DNA of 24,130 bases from JBHHYR01 sp046757585 (GTDB taxonomy: Bacteria > Desulfobacterota > Binatia > HRBIN30). Numbering within the stretch: position 1 is the first letter of the stretch; the number at the start of each line of letters is the position of its first letter. The stretch spans positions 1-24,130 of the forward strand of contig JBHHYR010000038.1 of the NCBI GenBank assembly GCA_046757585.1, in the 5' to 3' direction. The position numbers and the translations under genes are program-made. Below are positions 8,085 through 15,168 of this stretch, in pieces. The notes under the pieces were generated by a model that saw nothing but the letters and a program-made list of their open reading frames with translations, was not told where the DNA came from and ran no database searches.

Positions 8085-9161
8085 ATGGTCACCAGCATTG
8101 TTGCCGCCGTTGTTGTCCTCGGTTTTCTCATTTTGTTCCACGAGCTTGGGCATTTCGTGGTCGCCAAGCGCGCCGGCGTTGGCGTGCTGAAGTTCTCGAT
8201 CGGCTTCGGGCCGAAAATCGTTGGCCGCCGGATTGGCGGCACCGAATACGTCATTAGTGCGATTCCGCTGGGCGGCTATGTGAAGATGGTTGGCGAAGAT
8301 CCTGAGGAACAGGTGAGCACCGCTGATCAGGCCGTTGCTTTCCAGAACCAGCCGCTTTGGAAACGCATGGCCATCGTGCTCGCCGGACCCGGGGCCAACG
8401 TGCTCTTCGCCTTTTTCGCGTTCAGCATCGTGTTCATGACATACGGCGCCCGCATTCCCAGCGAGGCCGCGAAAGTCGGCGGAGTCGTCGACGGCATGCC
8501 TGCCGCTGCTGCAGGCCTCGAAAGCGGAGACGTGATCACGGCTGTCGATCAGGTCCCCGTGCGCACCTGGACCCAGCTGTCCGAAATCATTCGCGGCAGT
8601 AAAGGGAAACGCATCACGCTGACGGTGACGCGCAAGGGGGCGACGCTCCGGATCCAGGTGACGCCCCAAGCCAAGCCGGACAAGAACATTTTCGGCGAAA
8701 CACTGGGGACTGCCTACGTGATCGGTATCGAGCGTGGCCTCGATCAACAGGAAGTCGGCGTCTTGGCGGCCATCGGGATGGGTGCGAAGCAGACGCTGTG
8801 GTGGGTGCAGACCCTCGCGGTGAGCGTGGCTAAGATCCTTCAAGGCAAGATCCCGAGCAAGGATATCGGGGGGCCAATCCTGATCGTACAAGCCGCCGGC
8901 CAGCAGGCGCGCCTCGGTTTGGAGTACCTCCTCCACTTCATGGCGGTGATCAGCGTCAACCTGGGTGTGCTCAACCTCTTGCCGATCCCGGTGCTTGACG
9001 GCGGGCATTTCCTCTTCTTTGCGCTCGAAGCCGTCCTGCGCCGGCCGCTCGACATCCGCCATCGCGAGATCGCGCAACAAGTAGGGCTGGTGCTGCTGGT
9101 TAGCATCATGGTCTTCGCTTTCTACAACGACATCAGCCGCGTGCTGCAGGGCTGGGGGTAG
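8085..9161 (+). CDS. rseP: RseP-type site-2 (intramembrane) zinc metalloprotease
   Basis: A membrane protease that cuts transmembrane anti-sigma factors and signal-peptide remnants. The 358-residue protein has the zinc motif HELGH (His19, Glu20, His23) in its first membrane span, one PDZ domain (roughly residues 110-200, GGVVDGMPAAAAGLESGDVI) and the third-ligand motif NLLPIPVLDGGH in a later span. A single PDZ domain, rather than the two of E. coli RseP, is common outside gammaproteobacteria. ATG 8085 has AGGAG at 8075-8079; the longer upstream frame back to 7860 overlaps cdsA and was rejected. The gap to cdsA is only 23 bases, with no room for the dxr gene that usually lies here. Confidence 0.95.
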   Translation: MVTSIVAAVVVLGFLILFHELGHFVVAKRAGVGVLKFSIGFGPKIVGRRIGGTEYVISAIPLGGYVKMVGEDPEEQVSTADQAVAFQNQPLWKRMAIVLAGPGANVLFAFFAFSIVFMTYGARIPSEAAKVGGVVDGMPAAAAGLESGDVITAVDQVPVRTWTQLSEIIRGSKGKRITLTVTRKGATLRIQVTPQAKPDKNIFGETLGTAYVIGIERGLDQQEVGVLAAIGMGAKQTLWWVQTLAVSVAKILQGKIPSKDIGGPILIVQAAGQQARLGLEYLLHFMAVISVNLGVLNLLPIPVLDGGHFLFFALEAVLRRPLDIRHREIAQQVGLVLLVSIMVFAFYNDISRVLQGWG

Positions 9162-9165
9162 CCGG

Positions 9166-9855
9166 GTGCGTATCCTCGGTGTGGATACGGCGACCTGGAG
9201 GGCGAGCGTCGGCGTGCTCATCGACGGCGAAGTCGTTGCCGAGCACTCGCGGCTCGCCGGCGAAAGTCACGCGGTATCGTTGTTGCCGCTCATCGACGAG
9301 GTGCTGCAGCGGGCCGCGTGTTCTGTGCGGGCGCTCGACGGGGTCGCCGTGTCCTGCGGGCCGGGGTCATTCACCGGCCTGCGGATCGGCCTGAGCGTAG
9401 CGAAAGGAATGGCCTGTGCGGCGGGGCTGCGCTTGGTGGCCGTGCCGACCCTCGAGGCGCTGGCACGAACGGTGGCAGATCACCGCGGCGTGATCTGTGC
9501 CGTGCTCGATGCGCGCAAGGGCGAGGTGTACGCCGCCTGCTTCGAGTCCGCCGCCGCCGGTGGCTGGAGGCGGCTCACCGCAGACAAGCTCGTGACCCCG
9601 GAATCGTTGCTGGCGATGCTGCCAACTGGGTGCACCGTGTTGGGCGATGCCGTACCGGTGTACGGTGCGTTCCTGCGTGCCCGCTTGGCGCCGGGGGTGA
9701 CCCTACTCCCCTTCGAGCGCTACGCGCCACGCGGAGGCGTGGTCGCGGCGATGGGGTGGAAGCGCATGCGGATGGGACTGAGCGCTGAGGTGCACCGGCT
9801 CGAGCCCGTTTACATTCGGCCGTCGGAAGCGGAGATGAACGCCGCAAGTAGTTAG
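9166..9855 (+). CDS. tsaB: tRNA threonylcarbamoyladenosine biosynthesis protein TsaB
   Basis: Partner of TsaD and TsaE in making the t6A37 modification of ANN-decoding tRNAs. The 229-residue product has the ASKHA-fold start ILGVDTATWRASVGV and the family signature GPGSFTGLRIGLSVAKGMA (about residues 66-84). It ends RLEPVYIRPSEAEMNA, matching the 'P.Y.R..eae' tail of TsaB. It starts at GTG 9166, four bases after the rseP stop, and ends the translation/envelope cluster. An 85-base gap with a promoter follows. Confidence 0.93.
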   Translation: MRILGVDTATWRASVGVLIDGEVVAEHSRLAGESHAVSLLPLIDEVLQRAACSVRALDGVAVSCGPGSFTGLRIGLSVAKGMACAAGLRLVAVPTLEALARTVADHRGVICAVLDARKGEVYAACFESAAAGGWRRLTADKLVTPESLLAMLPTGCTVLGDAVPVYGAFLRARLAPGVTLLPFERYAPRGGVVAAMGWKRMRMGLSAEVHRLEPVYIRPSEAEMNAASS

Positions 9856-9885
9856 AAACACGTGCTTTTTCGTCGCCAAGCTCGT

Positions 9886-9914
9886 TTGACACGCCGGCGG
9901 TCCTGGGGTAAACG
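9886..9914 (+). promoter_or_regulatory. Predicted sigma-70-type promoter for the DUF465-ilvNC-psd-pssA operon
   Basis: TTGACA (9886-9891), a 17-base spacer and TAAACG (9909-9914) lie in the gap between tsaB and the next gene. The -35 is perfect and the -10 matches at T, A and the fourth A. A start near 9921 would leave about 20 nt before ATG 9941, including the ribosome site TGGAG (9931-9935). Confidence 0.6.
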
Positions 9915-9940
9915 TCGGGTTGCCTTTTGCTGGAGATAAC

Positions 9941-10213
9941 ATGGAGAAAAAGGACGAAGAGTTGATTCAGTCGCTGCTCGGACACGACGCGGAGCTGAAG
10001 CGGTATTACGAGGAACACCTCGCACTGGAACGGCGGCTGTCCGAATTCAACCGCAAGCTGTACCTGACTCCCGAACAGGAATTCGAAAAGAAGGAAATTC
10101 AGAAACGGAAGCTCAGTGGTAAGGACCGCATCATGGAAATCCTCGGCCGCCATCGCGGTGGAGCCAGGGCGGAGGCGGGCGCGGACTCTCCCCCCAACCG
10201 GCGTTCGTGCTGA
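9941..10213 (+). CDS. DUF465 (YdcH-like) small helical protein
   Basis: A 90-residue, highly charged, probably all-helical protein. The central KRYYEEHLALERRLSEFN followed by LYLTPEQEFEKKEIQKRKLSGKDRI matches the DUF465/YdcH pattern of a short helical hairpin ending in a Leu-x-x-Lys-Asp-x-Ile/Leu segment. No function is established for the family. ATG 9941 has TGGAG five bases upstream; a TTG at 9920 would lie almost at the predicted transcription start. It is the first gene of the operon, 13 bases before ilvN, in the place where ilvB is usually found. The last 20 residues (Gly/Ala/Arg/Pro-rich) look unstructured. Confidence 0.8.
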   Translation: MEKKDEELIQSLLGHDAELKRYYEEHLALERRLSEFNRKLYLTPEQEFEKKEIQKRKLSGKDRIMEILGRHRGGARAEAGADSPPNRRSC

Positions 10214-10226
10214 GGCGCGAGGACGT

Positions 10227-10742
10227 ATGCGTCATACCATTTCCGTCCTCGTGGAGAACGAGTTTGGTGTACTCTCGCGCGTGGCTGGCCTCTTCAGCGG
10301 CCGCGGCTTCAACATCGAGAGCTTGACGGTGGCCGAAACGCTGGACCCGTCCATGTCGCGGATCACCCTGGTCACGCGTGGCGATGACCCGGTCCTGGAG
10401 CAAATCGAAAAGCAGCTCAACAAGCTCATCGGTGTCATCAGGGTGATGGATTTCACGCAGAGCCCGCACGTCGGGCGGGAGATGGCGCTGATCAAGGTCA
10501 CAGCCGACGAAAAGACGCGCGCGGAGGTGATGAACATTGTCGACATCTTCCGCGGCAAGGTCATCGACGTCGGACCGCACTCCTACATCCTCGAGGTGAC
10601 CGGCGACGAGGGAAAGATCCATGCGATCCTGGAGCTCCTGCGGCCGTTGGGGATCAAGGAGATCGTGCGGACCGGCCAGGTCGCGATGCATCGCGGCATG
10701 CGGCTCCTCAGCATCGGCACGGGGAAGGAGAAGGCGGCATGA
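10227..10742 (+). CDS. ilvN: Acetolactate synthase small (regulatory) subunit
   Basis: Regulatory subunit of acetohydroxyacid synthase, which joins two pyruvates (or pyruvate and 2-oxobutyrate) at the first common step of branched-chain amino acid synthesis; it carries the valine-feedback site. The 171-residue length is typical. An N-terminal ACT domain (about residues 3-75) begins HTISVLVENEFGVLSRVAGLFSGRGFNI and is followed by the C-terminal ALS_ss domain with ALIKV near residue 86. ATG 10227 has AGG close upstream. The catalytic subunit ilvB is not adjacent and not in the window. The stop overlaps ilvC by four bases (ATGA). Confidence 0.95.
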   Translation: MRHTISVLVENEFGVLSRVAGLFSGRGFNIESLTVAETLDPSMSRITLVTRGDDPVLEQIEKQLNKLIGVIRVMDFTQSPHVGREMALIKVTADEKTRAEVMNIVDIFRGKVIDVGPHSYILEVTGDEGKIHAILELLRPLGIKEIVRTGQVAMHRGMRLLSIGTGKEKAA

Positions 10743-11755
10743 ACATCTACTATGACAAGGATGCGCATTTGCAGGACATCCGCGACAAGAAAATAGCCGT
10801 GATCGGCTACGGCAGCCAGGGACATGCGCATGCCAACAATCTGCGCGATAGCGGGCTGGACGTGGTGGTCGGACTGCGACGCGATGGCGGCTCATGGGCC
10901 AAGGCACAGGCGGCGGGGCTCACCGTGATGGATACCGCTGCAGCAGCCAAGGCGGCCGAGGTCGTCATGGTCGTCGTTCCCGACGAACTCGCCGGCGAGG
11001 TGTACGAACGTGACATCGCCTCGGGGCTGCGGGATGGCAACTACGTCGCCTTTGCGCACGGTTTCAATATTCACTTCAAGCGTGTTGTCCCGCCTCCCCG
11101 GGTCAACGTGTTCATGGTGGCGCCCAAAGGGCCAGGCCACCTGGTGCGGAGCGAATTCCAGAAGGGACGCGGCGTGCCGTGCCTGCTGGCGATGCAGCAA
11201 GACCCCAGTGGTGATACCAAGCAGGTTGGGCTCGCCTACGCGAAGGGCATCGGCGGGACGCGCGCTGCGGTGCTGGAGACGACCTTCAAAGAAGAGACCG
11301 AAACCGACTTATTCGGGGAACAATCGGTGCTCTGTGGCGGCCTGACCGAGCTGATCCGCGCCGGTTACGAGACCTTGGTGGAGGCCGGCTACTCACCCGA
11401 GATGGCGTACTTCGAGTGCCTGCACGAGGTGAAGCTCATTGTCGATCTCATTTACGAGGGCGGGATCGCCAACATGCGCTATTCGATCAGCAACACGGCC
11501 GAGTACGGTGACATGACGCGGGGTCCGAAGGTGATCGGCAAGGAAACTCGCGCCGCGATGCAGAAGGTTCTTGCGGACATCCAAAGCGGCAAGTTCGCCA
11601 ACGAATGGATCACCGAGTACCAGTGCGGCATGCCCCATTTCCGCGAACTGCGGAAGGAGGCGGCGAATCACCCGATCGAGCGGGTTGGCGCGAAGCTGCG
11701 GGCCATGATGCCGTGGCTGGCATCGGAGCGTCTGGTCGACAAAGCGAAGAACTGA
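10739..11755 (+). CDS. ilvC: Ketol-acid reductoisomerase (class I)
   Basis: Converts acetolactate or acetohydroxybutyrate to the dihydroxyacid with Mg2+ and NAD(P)H, in valine, isoleucine and leucine synthesis. At 338 residues it is the short class I form. It has the Rossmann motif GYGSQGHAHANNLRDSG (about 23-39), APKGPGHLVRSEF (about 128-140), and the C-terminal knotted domain with FGEQSVLCGG and the metal-binding ETLVEAGYSPEMAYFE. The loop after the second strand reads GLRRDGGSW; its Arg and Ser suggest NADPH preference (inference). It overlaps ilvN by four bases. Confidence 0.98.
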   Translation: MNIYYDKDAHLQDIRDKKIAVIGYGSQGHAHANNLRDSGLDVVVGLRRDGGSWAKAQAAGLTVMDTAAAAKAAEVVMVVVPDELAGEVYERDIASGLRDGNYVAFAHGFNIHFKRVVPPPRVNVFMVAPKGPGHLVRSEFQKGRGVPCLLAMQQDPSGDTKQVGLAYAKGIGGTRAAVLETTFKEETETDLFGEQSVLCGGLTELIRAGYETLVEAGYSPEMAYFECLHEVKLIVDLIYEGGIANMRYSISNTAEYGDMTRGPKVIGKETRAAMQKVLADIQSGKFANEWITEYQCGMPHFRELRKEAANHPIERVGAKLRAMMPWLASERLVDKAKN

Positions 11756-11767
11756 CGCCGGGCGGTT

Positions 11768-12439
11768 TTGAACCAGGCGCGCGTGTCGCCGCCAGGGCCC
11801 CGGCTCCGGGTCCCGCTGGCGCGAGAAGGGTACCCGCTGATCGGGGGAAGTATTGCCGTCACCGTGGTGCTGTTTGTGTTCGGCTGGCCGGTGCTCGCCA
11901 CGGTTGCCTTGGCGCTCACCCTGTTCGTCGTGAGCTTCTTTCGCGATCCTCACCGTGTGATTCCGGCCGCGCCGGCCATCGTCGTGGCACCGGCCGACGG
12001 TCGGGTGATCAAGGTCGAGCGTGTGCGCGACGGCCGCTACCTGGCCGGCGAAGCAGTGCTGGTGAGCGTTTTCATGTCGCCGCTGAACGTGCACGTGAAC
12101 CGGGTGCCGGTGACCGGGCGGGTCGTCGACCTGCACTACAATCCAGGCAAGTACTTTCGTGCCTTTGCCGACAAGGCCTCCCTCGACAACGAACAGCACG
12201 CCGTGTCGATGGAAGACGAGCAGGGACGTCGCCTCTGCTGCGTGCAAATCGCGGGCTTTCTCGCCCGCCGCATTGTCTGCTATCTTCGTCCTGGCCAATG
12301 GGTGCAACGCGGCCAGCGCTACGGCATGATCATGTTCGGCTCGCGCACGGATCTCTACCTTCCGCCTGGAGTGCAGGTGCGGGTCCGGGTGGGTGATCGG
12401 GCCCGTGGAGGCGTGACGGTGATCGCGCAGTGGCCATGA
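11768..12439 (+). CDS. psd: Phosphatidylserine decarboxylase proenzyme (short, archaeal-type)
   Basis: Pyruvoyl-dependent enzyme that decarboxylates phosphatidylserine to phosphatidylethanolamine at the membrane. The 223-residue length fits the short Psd form. A hydrophobic hairpin (about residues 28-57) precedes FFRDPHR, APADGRV (about 74-80), SPLNVHVNR (about 104-112), LDNEQH (about 139-144) and the self-cleavage site FGS (Gly191-Ser192), where Ser becomes the pyruvoyl group. The start is uncertain: TTG 11768 gives the longest form, but GTG 11783 in the same frame is an equally good choice. The stop overlaps pssA by four bases, pairing the two consecutive steps of phosphatidylethanolamine synthesis. 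Confidence 0.93.
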   Translation: MNQARVSPPGPRLRVPLAREGYPLIGGSIAVTVVLFVFGWPVLATVALALTLFVVSFFRDPHRVIPAAPAIVVAPADGRVIKVERVRDGRYLAGEAVLVSVFMSPLNVHVNRVPVTGRVVDLHYNPGKYFRAFADKASLDNEQHAVSMEDEQGRRLCCVQIAGFLARRIVCYLRPGQWVQRGQRYGMIMFGSRTDLYLPPGVQVRVRVGDRARGGVTVIAQWP

Positions 12440-13311
12440 ACGAAACGAGACGAACGGGCGCGGGAACGCGCGGCGCATCGACCCCGCTGCGGAAGGGAGT
12501 CTACCTGCTCCCCAATCTGATCACCACCGCGGGGCTGTTCGCCGGCTTCTATTCGGTCATCGCGAGCTTCCAGGGAAATTTCTTCCGTGCCGCAGTGGCG
12601 ATTCTGGCGGCCAATGTCTTCGATGTCCTGGACGGCCGGATCGCGCGGCTCACCAATACCACCAGTCGGTTCGGCATCGAGTATGACTCCTTGTCGGATT
12701 TGATTGGTTTCGGTGTCGCGCCGGGCATCCTCGTGTACCGTTGGGCGCTCGAACCCTGGGGGACGTGGGGGTGGTTGGCGGCCTCCTTGTACGTCACCTG
12801 TGGCGCGTTGCGGTTGGCGCGCTTCAATGTCCAGTACGACAACGCGGAGAAGCGGCACTTCATCGGTCTGCCGATCCCTGCTGCCGCCGAACTAATCGCG
12901 TCCATCGTGCTCGTGTACTATTATTTTGGCGGCGAAGGGGCGACGCAGAAGCACGCCGTGCTGCTGTTGATCACCTATGTGCTGGCGGGCTTGATGGTCA
13001 GCAACATCAGATACTTTAGCTTCAAGGAAACCGAACTCTACCGGCGCCAGCCGTTCTGGATTCTGATCGCGATTATCGTCCTGCTGAAGCTCTTCATCGC
13101 GGAACCGCAGCTCATGCTGTTTGCGGGCTTTTCGCTCTACGCGTCCTCGGGTCCACTGCGGTGGATCGTGAAGCGCCTGCGGGTGGAGATGCGCCGGCAG
13201 GAGCGCGAGGCCGATACGGAGGAGCCCGAGGCCGCCCCACCCCCCGACCTTTACGACGTGGCGACAAGATCCTCGCCGGGCCCGGTCGATCTTGCCAAGA
13301 GACGACGGTGA
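12436..13311 (+). CDS. pssA: CDP-diacylglycerol--serine O-phosphatidyltransferase
   Basis: Membrane enzyme that makes phosphatidylserine from CDP-diacylglycerol and serine; its product is the substrate of Psd just upstream and its lipid substrate comes from CdsA. The 291-residue protein opens with a basic segment and LLPNLITTAGLFAGFYS. It carries the exact CDP-alcohol phosphatidyltransferase signature D-G-x2-A-R-x8-G-x3-D-x3-D (DGRIAR ... YDSLSD, about residues 58-81). Several membrane spans follow, then a polar C-terminal tail of about 45 residues rich in Glu, Arg and Pro. ATG 12436 is chosen for its ATGA overlap with psd; GTG 12430 is an alternative. Confidence 0.94.
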   Translation: MNETRRTGAGTRGASTPLRKGVYLLPNLITTAGLFAGFYSVIASFQGNFFRAAVAILAANVFDVLDGRIARLTNTTSRFGIEYDSLSDLIGFGVAPGILVYRWALEPWGTWGWLAASLYVTCGALRLARFNVQYDNAEKRHFIGLPIPAAAELIASIVLVYYYFGGEGATQKHAVLLLITYVLAGLMVSNIRYFSFKETELYRRQPFWILIAIIVLLKLFIAEPQLMLFAGFSLYASSGPLRWIVKRLRVEMRRQEREADTEEPEAAPPPDLYDVATRSSPGPVDLAKRRR

Positions 13312-13322
13312 AAAGGGGAGGC

Positions 13323-13351
13323 TTGACAAGTTTGGGTCCCTCATCTAGAGG
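13323..13351 (+). promoter_or_regulatory. Predicted sigma-70-type promoter of the leuA leader
   Basis: TTGACA (13323-13328), 17 bases, TAGAGG (13346-13351). The -35 is perfect; the -10 matches at T, A and the fourth A. It lies 12 bases after the pssA stop. The predicted start, about 13358, falls almost on the ATG of the leader peptide (13361), so the peptide would be translated from a leaderless or near-leaderless mRNA. Alternatively, AGAGG at 13347-13351 acts as its ribosome site on transcripts from upstream. Confidence 0.5.
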
Positions 13352-13360
13352 TCTGGTAAG

Positions 13361-13444
13361 ATGAAGGTTTCTCGCGACGCATTGGGGCTGTCTCTGCTGC
13401 TGGGGCTCTTGCAGGGTCCGCCCGTGCGTTTGGGGGGAGCGTAG
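13361..13444 (+). CDS. Leucine-rich leader peptide of the leuA attenuator (LeuL-like)
   Basis: A 27-codon reading frame from ATG 13361 to TAG 13442-13444. Eight codons are leucine (TTG 13382, CTG 13388, CTG 13394, CTG 13397, CTG 13400, CTC 13406, TTG 13409, TTG 13430), with the dense run LSLLLGLL at residues 10-17. It lies between a promoter and two strong hairpins, directly upstream of leuA. This is the layout of amino-acid attenuation leaders, where scarcity of leucyl-tRNA stalls the ribosome and lets transcription continue. Overall base use is like its surroundings, so chance enrichment is possible (Leu is common and CTG is favoured), but the position and density argue for a real leader. 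AGAGG at 13347-13351 lies nine bases upstream. Confidence 0.68.
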   Translation: MKVSRDALGLSLLLGLLQGPPVRLGGA

Positions 13445-13464
13445 GCAAGTATACGCAACCGAAG

Positions 13465-13508
13465 GACGCCGTGGGCGGGCAAGCCGCTCCGTGGCGTCGC
13501 TGCTTTTT
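13465..13508 (+). terminator. First hairpin of the leuA leader, followed by five T
   Basis: GACGCC (13465-13470) pairs with GGCGTC (13493-13498) and GGGCGG (13473-13478) with CCGCTC (13484-13489, one G-U pair), around a five-base loop and a small internal loop. Five bases later comes TTTTT (13504-13508). It could be the attenuator's intrinsic terminator or a pause hairpin. Its left arm can alternatively pair with bases 13417-13423 inside the leader peptide gene (TCCGCCC with GGGCGGG, 13473-13479), a possible antiterminator. Confidence 0.5.
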
Positions 13509-13544
13509 CGAAGGGCCACGGGTGGCTTCCCCCGTGGCCCTTCG
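13509..13544 (+). terminator. Second, perfect 14-bp hairpin of the leuA leader (attenuator stem)
   Basis: CGAAGGGCCACGGG (13509-13522) and its exact reverse complement (13531-13544) enclose an eight-base loop. Only TGCTTT follows, so the T tract is weak, as is common in GC-rich genomes. The left-arm segment GCCACGG (13515-13521) can also pair with CCGTGGC at 13489-13495, which would break both this stem and the preceding hairpin. The stem ends 20 bases before the leuA ribosome site and 36 bases before the leuA ATG. Confidence 0.6.
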
Positions 13545-13580
13545 TGCTTTGGACGGCGGTCCGGAAAGGAGGCATGCACG

Positions 13581-15128
13581 ATGGCAACAGCCAACCGCGT
13601 GTGGATCTTCGACACGACATTGCGTGACGGCGAGCAGTCGCCGGGCGCCACGATGAACGTGGAGGAGAAGGTCGTGATCGCGCGCCAGCTGGAGAAGCTG
13701 CGGGTCGACGTGATCGAGGCGGGCTTTGCCGTCTCGTCTGTCGGCGACTTCGATTCCGTCGCCCGTGTGGCGGAGGCGGTGACCCAGCCGATTGTCCTGA
13801 GCCTCGCTAGGACCCGCGAGGCCGATCTGCGCCAGGCACTGCGGAGCGTCGAGAAGGCGGCACGCCCAGGTATTCATATCTTCATCGCGACGTCCGACTT
13901 GCACCTCCAGCGCAAGCTGCTCATGAGCCGCCAGGAGGTCATCGATGCGGCCTGCTGGGCGGTCGCGTATGCCAAGCGGCATCTCGACTACATCGAGTTC
14001 TCCGCCGAGGATGCGTCCCGGTCCGACCGTCAGTACCTCGTGCAAGTGTTCGGCGAGGTGATCCGGTGCGGCGCGGCCACCCTCAACGTGCCCGACACGA
14101 CGGGATATGCGGTCCCGGAGGAATATGGTGCCCTGTTCGATTACTTGATCCGTCACACGCCGGGCGGTGATACCGTGCGCTGGAGCGCGCACTGCCACAA
14201 TGATCTCGGCATGGCCGTGGCCAATTCTCTGGCGGCGGTCCGCAACGGCGCGCGGCAGGTGGAATGCACCATCAACGGCATCGGGGAGCGCGCCGGCAAC
14301 ACCTCCATGGAAGAAGTGGTCATGGCGATCAAGACACGCCACGACTTCTTCGGCCTCTCGACGGACGTGGCGACCGAACAGATCTACCCGGCGAGCCGCC
14401 GGCTGGCGCAAGTCACGGGCCTGACAGTGCCGGCCAACAAGCCGGTGGTGGGCGCCAACGCCTTCGCGCACGAAGCCGGGATTCACCAAGACGGTGTCCT
14501 CAAGGACACGCTGACTTATGAAATTATGCGCCCCGAATCGGTCGGCATCAGCAGCAACACGCTCGTCCTGGGCAAGCACTCGGGCCGGCACGCCTTCGCC
14601 GAGCGCCTGAAGCAGCTCGGGGTGGAGCTGTATGACGTGGACATGAACAAGGCGTTCGAGCGCTTCAAGGCCTTGGCAGACCTGAAAAAGAACGTATACG
14701 ACGAAGACCTGCTGGCGATCGTGACCGAGGAAGCCGTGCGGCTGCCCGACCGTTTCGAACTTCTCGCGCTCGATGTTACGTCGTCGAGTCGGGCCCTCCC
14801 ACATGCCGCTGTGTGCCTGCGCGTCGACGGTGCCGAGCGCCGGGATGAGGGTGACGGTGACGGGATGGTGGACGCCTGCTACAAGGTCATTTCGAAGATG
14901 ACCGGCATGAGCCCGAAACTGGAGCGCTACATGGTCAAGGCGATTACGGGTGGGACCGATGCGCTCGGGGAGGTGTCGTGCTTGATCAACCAGGACGGCG
15001 TGAGCGCCAGCGGTCAGGGGGCACACACGGACATCATCCAGGCCAGCGCCTTGGCGTTCGTGAACGCGCTCAATAAGCTCGAGTACCGCCGGTCGCAACA
15101 CCGTACCGTCCCGAAGGTGGGCCCCTGA
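13581..15128 (+). CDS. leuA: 2-isopropylmalate synthase
   Basis: First committed step of leucine synthesis: acetyl-CoA plus 2-oxoisovalerate gives 2-isopropylmalate. The 515-residue product has the HMGL-like TIM barrel with FDTTLRDGEQSPG (10-22), the metal-binding HCHNDLG (about 204-210), GIGERAGNTSMEEVVMAI (about 234-251) and HEAGIHQDG (about 297-305). The C-terminal LeuA allosteric domain (about 380-510, ending with a VSASGQGAHTDIIQASALAFVNALN-type helix) is where leucine feedback acts. ATG 13581 is set by the perfect ribosome site AAAGGAGG at 13565-13572, eight bases upstream; the open frame further upstream runs through the attenuator stem and is not coding. Leucine probably controls it through the leader as well as by feedback. 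Confidence 0.96.
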   Translation: MATANRVWIFDTTLRDGEQSPGATMNVEEKVVIARQLEKLRVDVIEAGFAVSSVGDFDSVARVAEAVTQPIVLSLARTREADLRQALRSVEKAARPGIHIFIATSDLHLQRKLLMSRQEVIDAACWAVAYAKRHLDYIEFSAEDASRSDRQYLVQVFGEVIRCGAATLNVPDTTGYAVPEEYGALFDYLIRHTPGGDTVRWSAHCHNDLGMAVANSLAAVRNGARQVECTINGIGERAGNTSMEEVVMAIKTRHDFFGLSTDVATEQIYPASRRLAQVTGLTVPANKPVVGANAFAHEAGIHQDGVLKDTLTYEIMRPESVGISSNTLVLGKHSGRHAFAERLKQLGVELYDVDMNKAFERFKALADLKKNVYDEDLLAIVTEEAVRLPDRFELLALDVTSSSRALPHAAVCLRVDGAERRDEGDGDGMVDACYKVISKMTGMSPKLERYMVKAITGGTDALGEVSCLINQDGVSASGQGAHTDIIQASALAFVNALNKLEYRRSQHRTVPKVGP

Positions 15129-15168
15129 GGCTGCGCGATTGCGGCAGGCGGACGGGAGGACGCGGACT

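Noticed and set aside
8073..9221. 382-residue - strand frame opposite rseP
   Set aside because: Shadow of rseP; low-complexity His/Asp/Arg-rich translation without any family motif.
13357..13362. Extended -10 TGGTAAGAT overlapping the leader-peptide ATG
   Set aside because: It would place the transcription start after the leader ATG and has no -35 at proper spacing; TTGACA with TAGAGG fits better.
13491..13580. Longer leuA starting at 13491
   Set aside because: The added residues are translated from the attenuator stem; the perfect ribosome site at 13565-13572 fixes the start at 13581.
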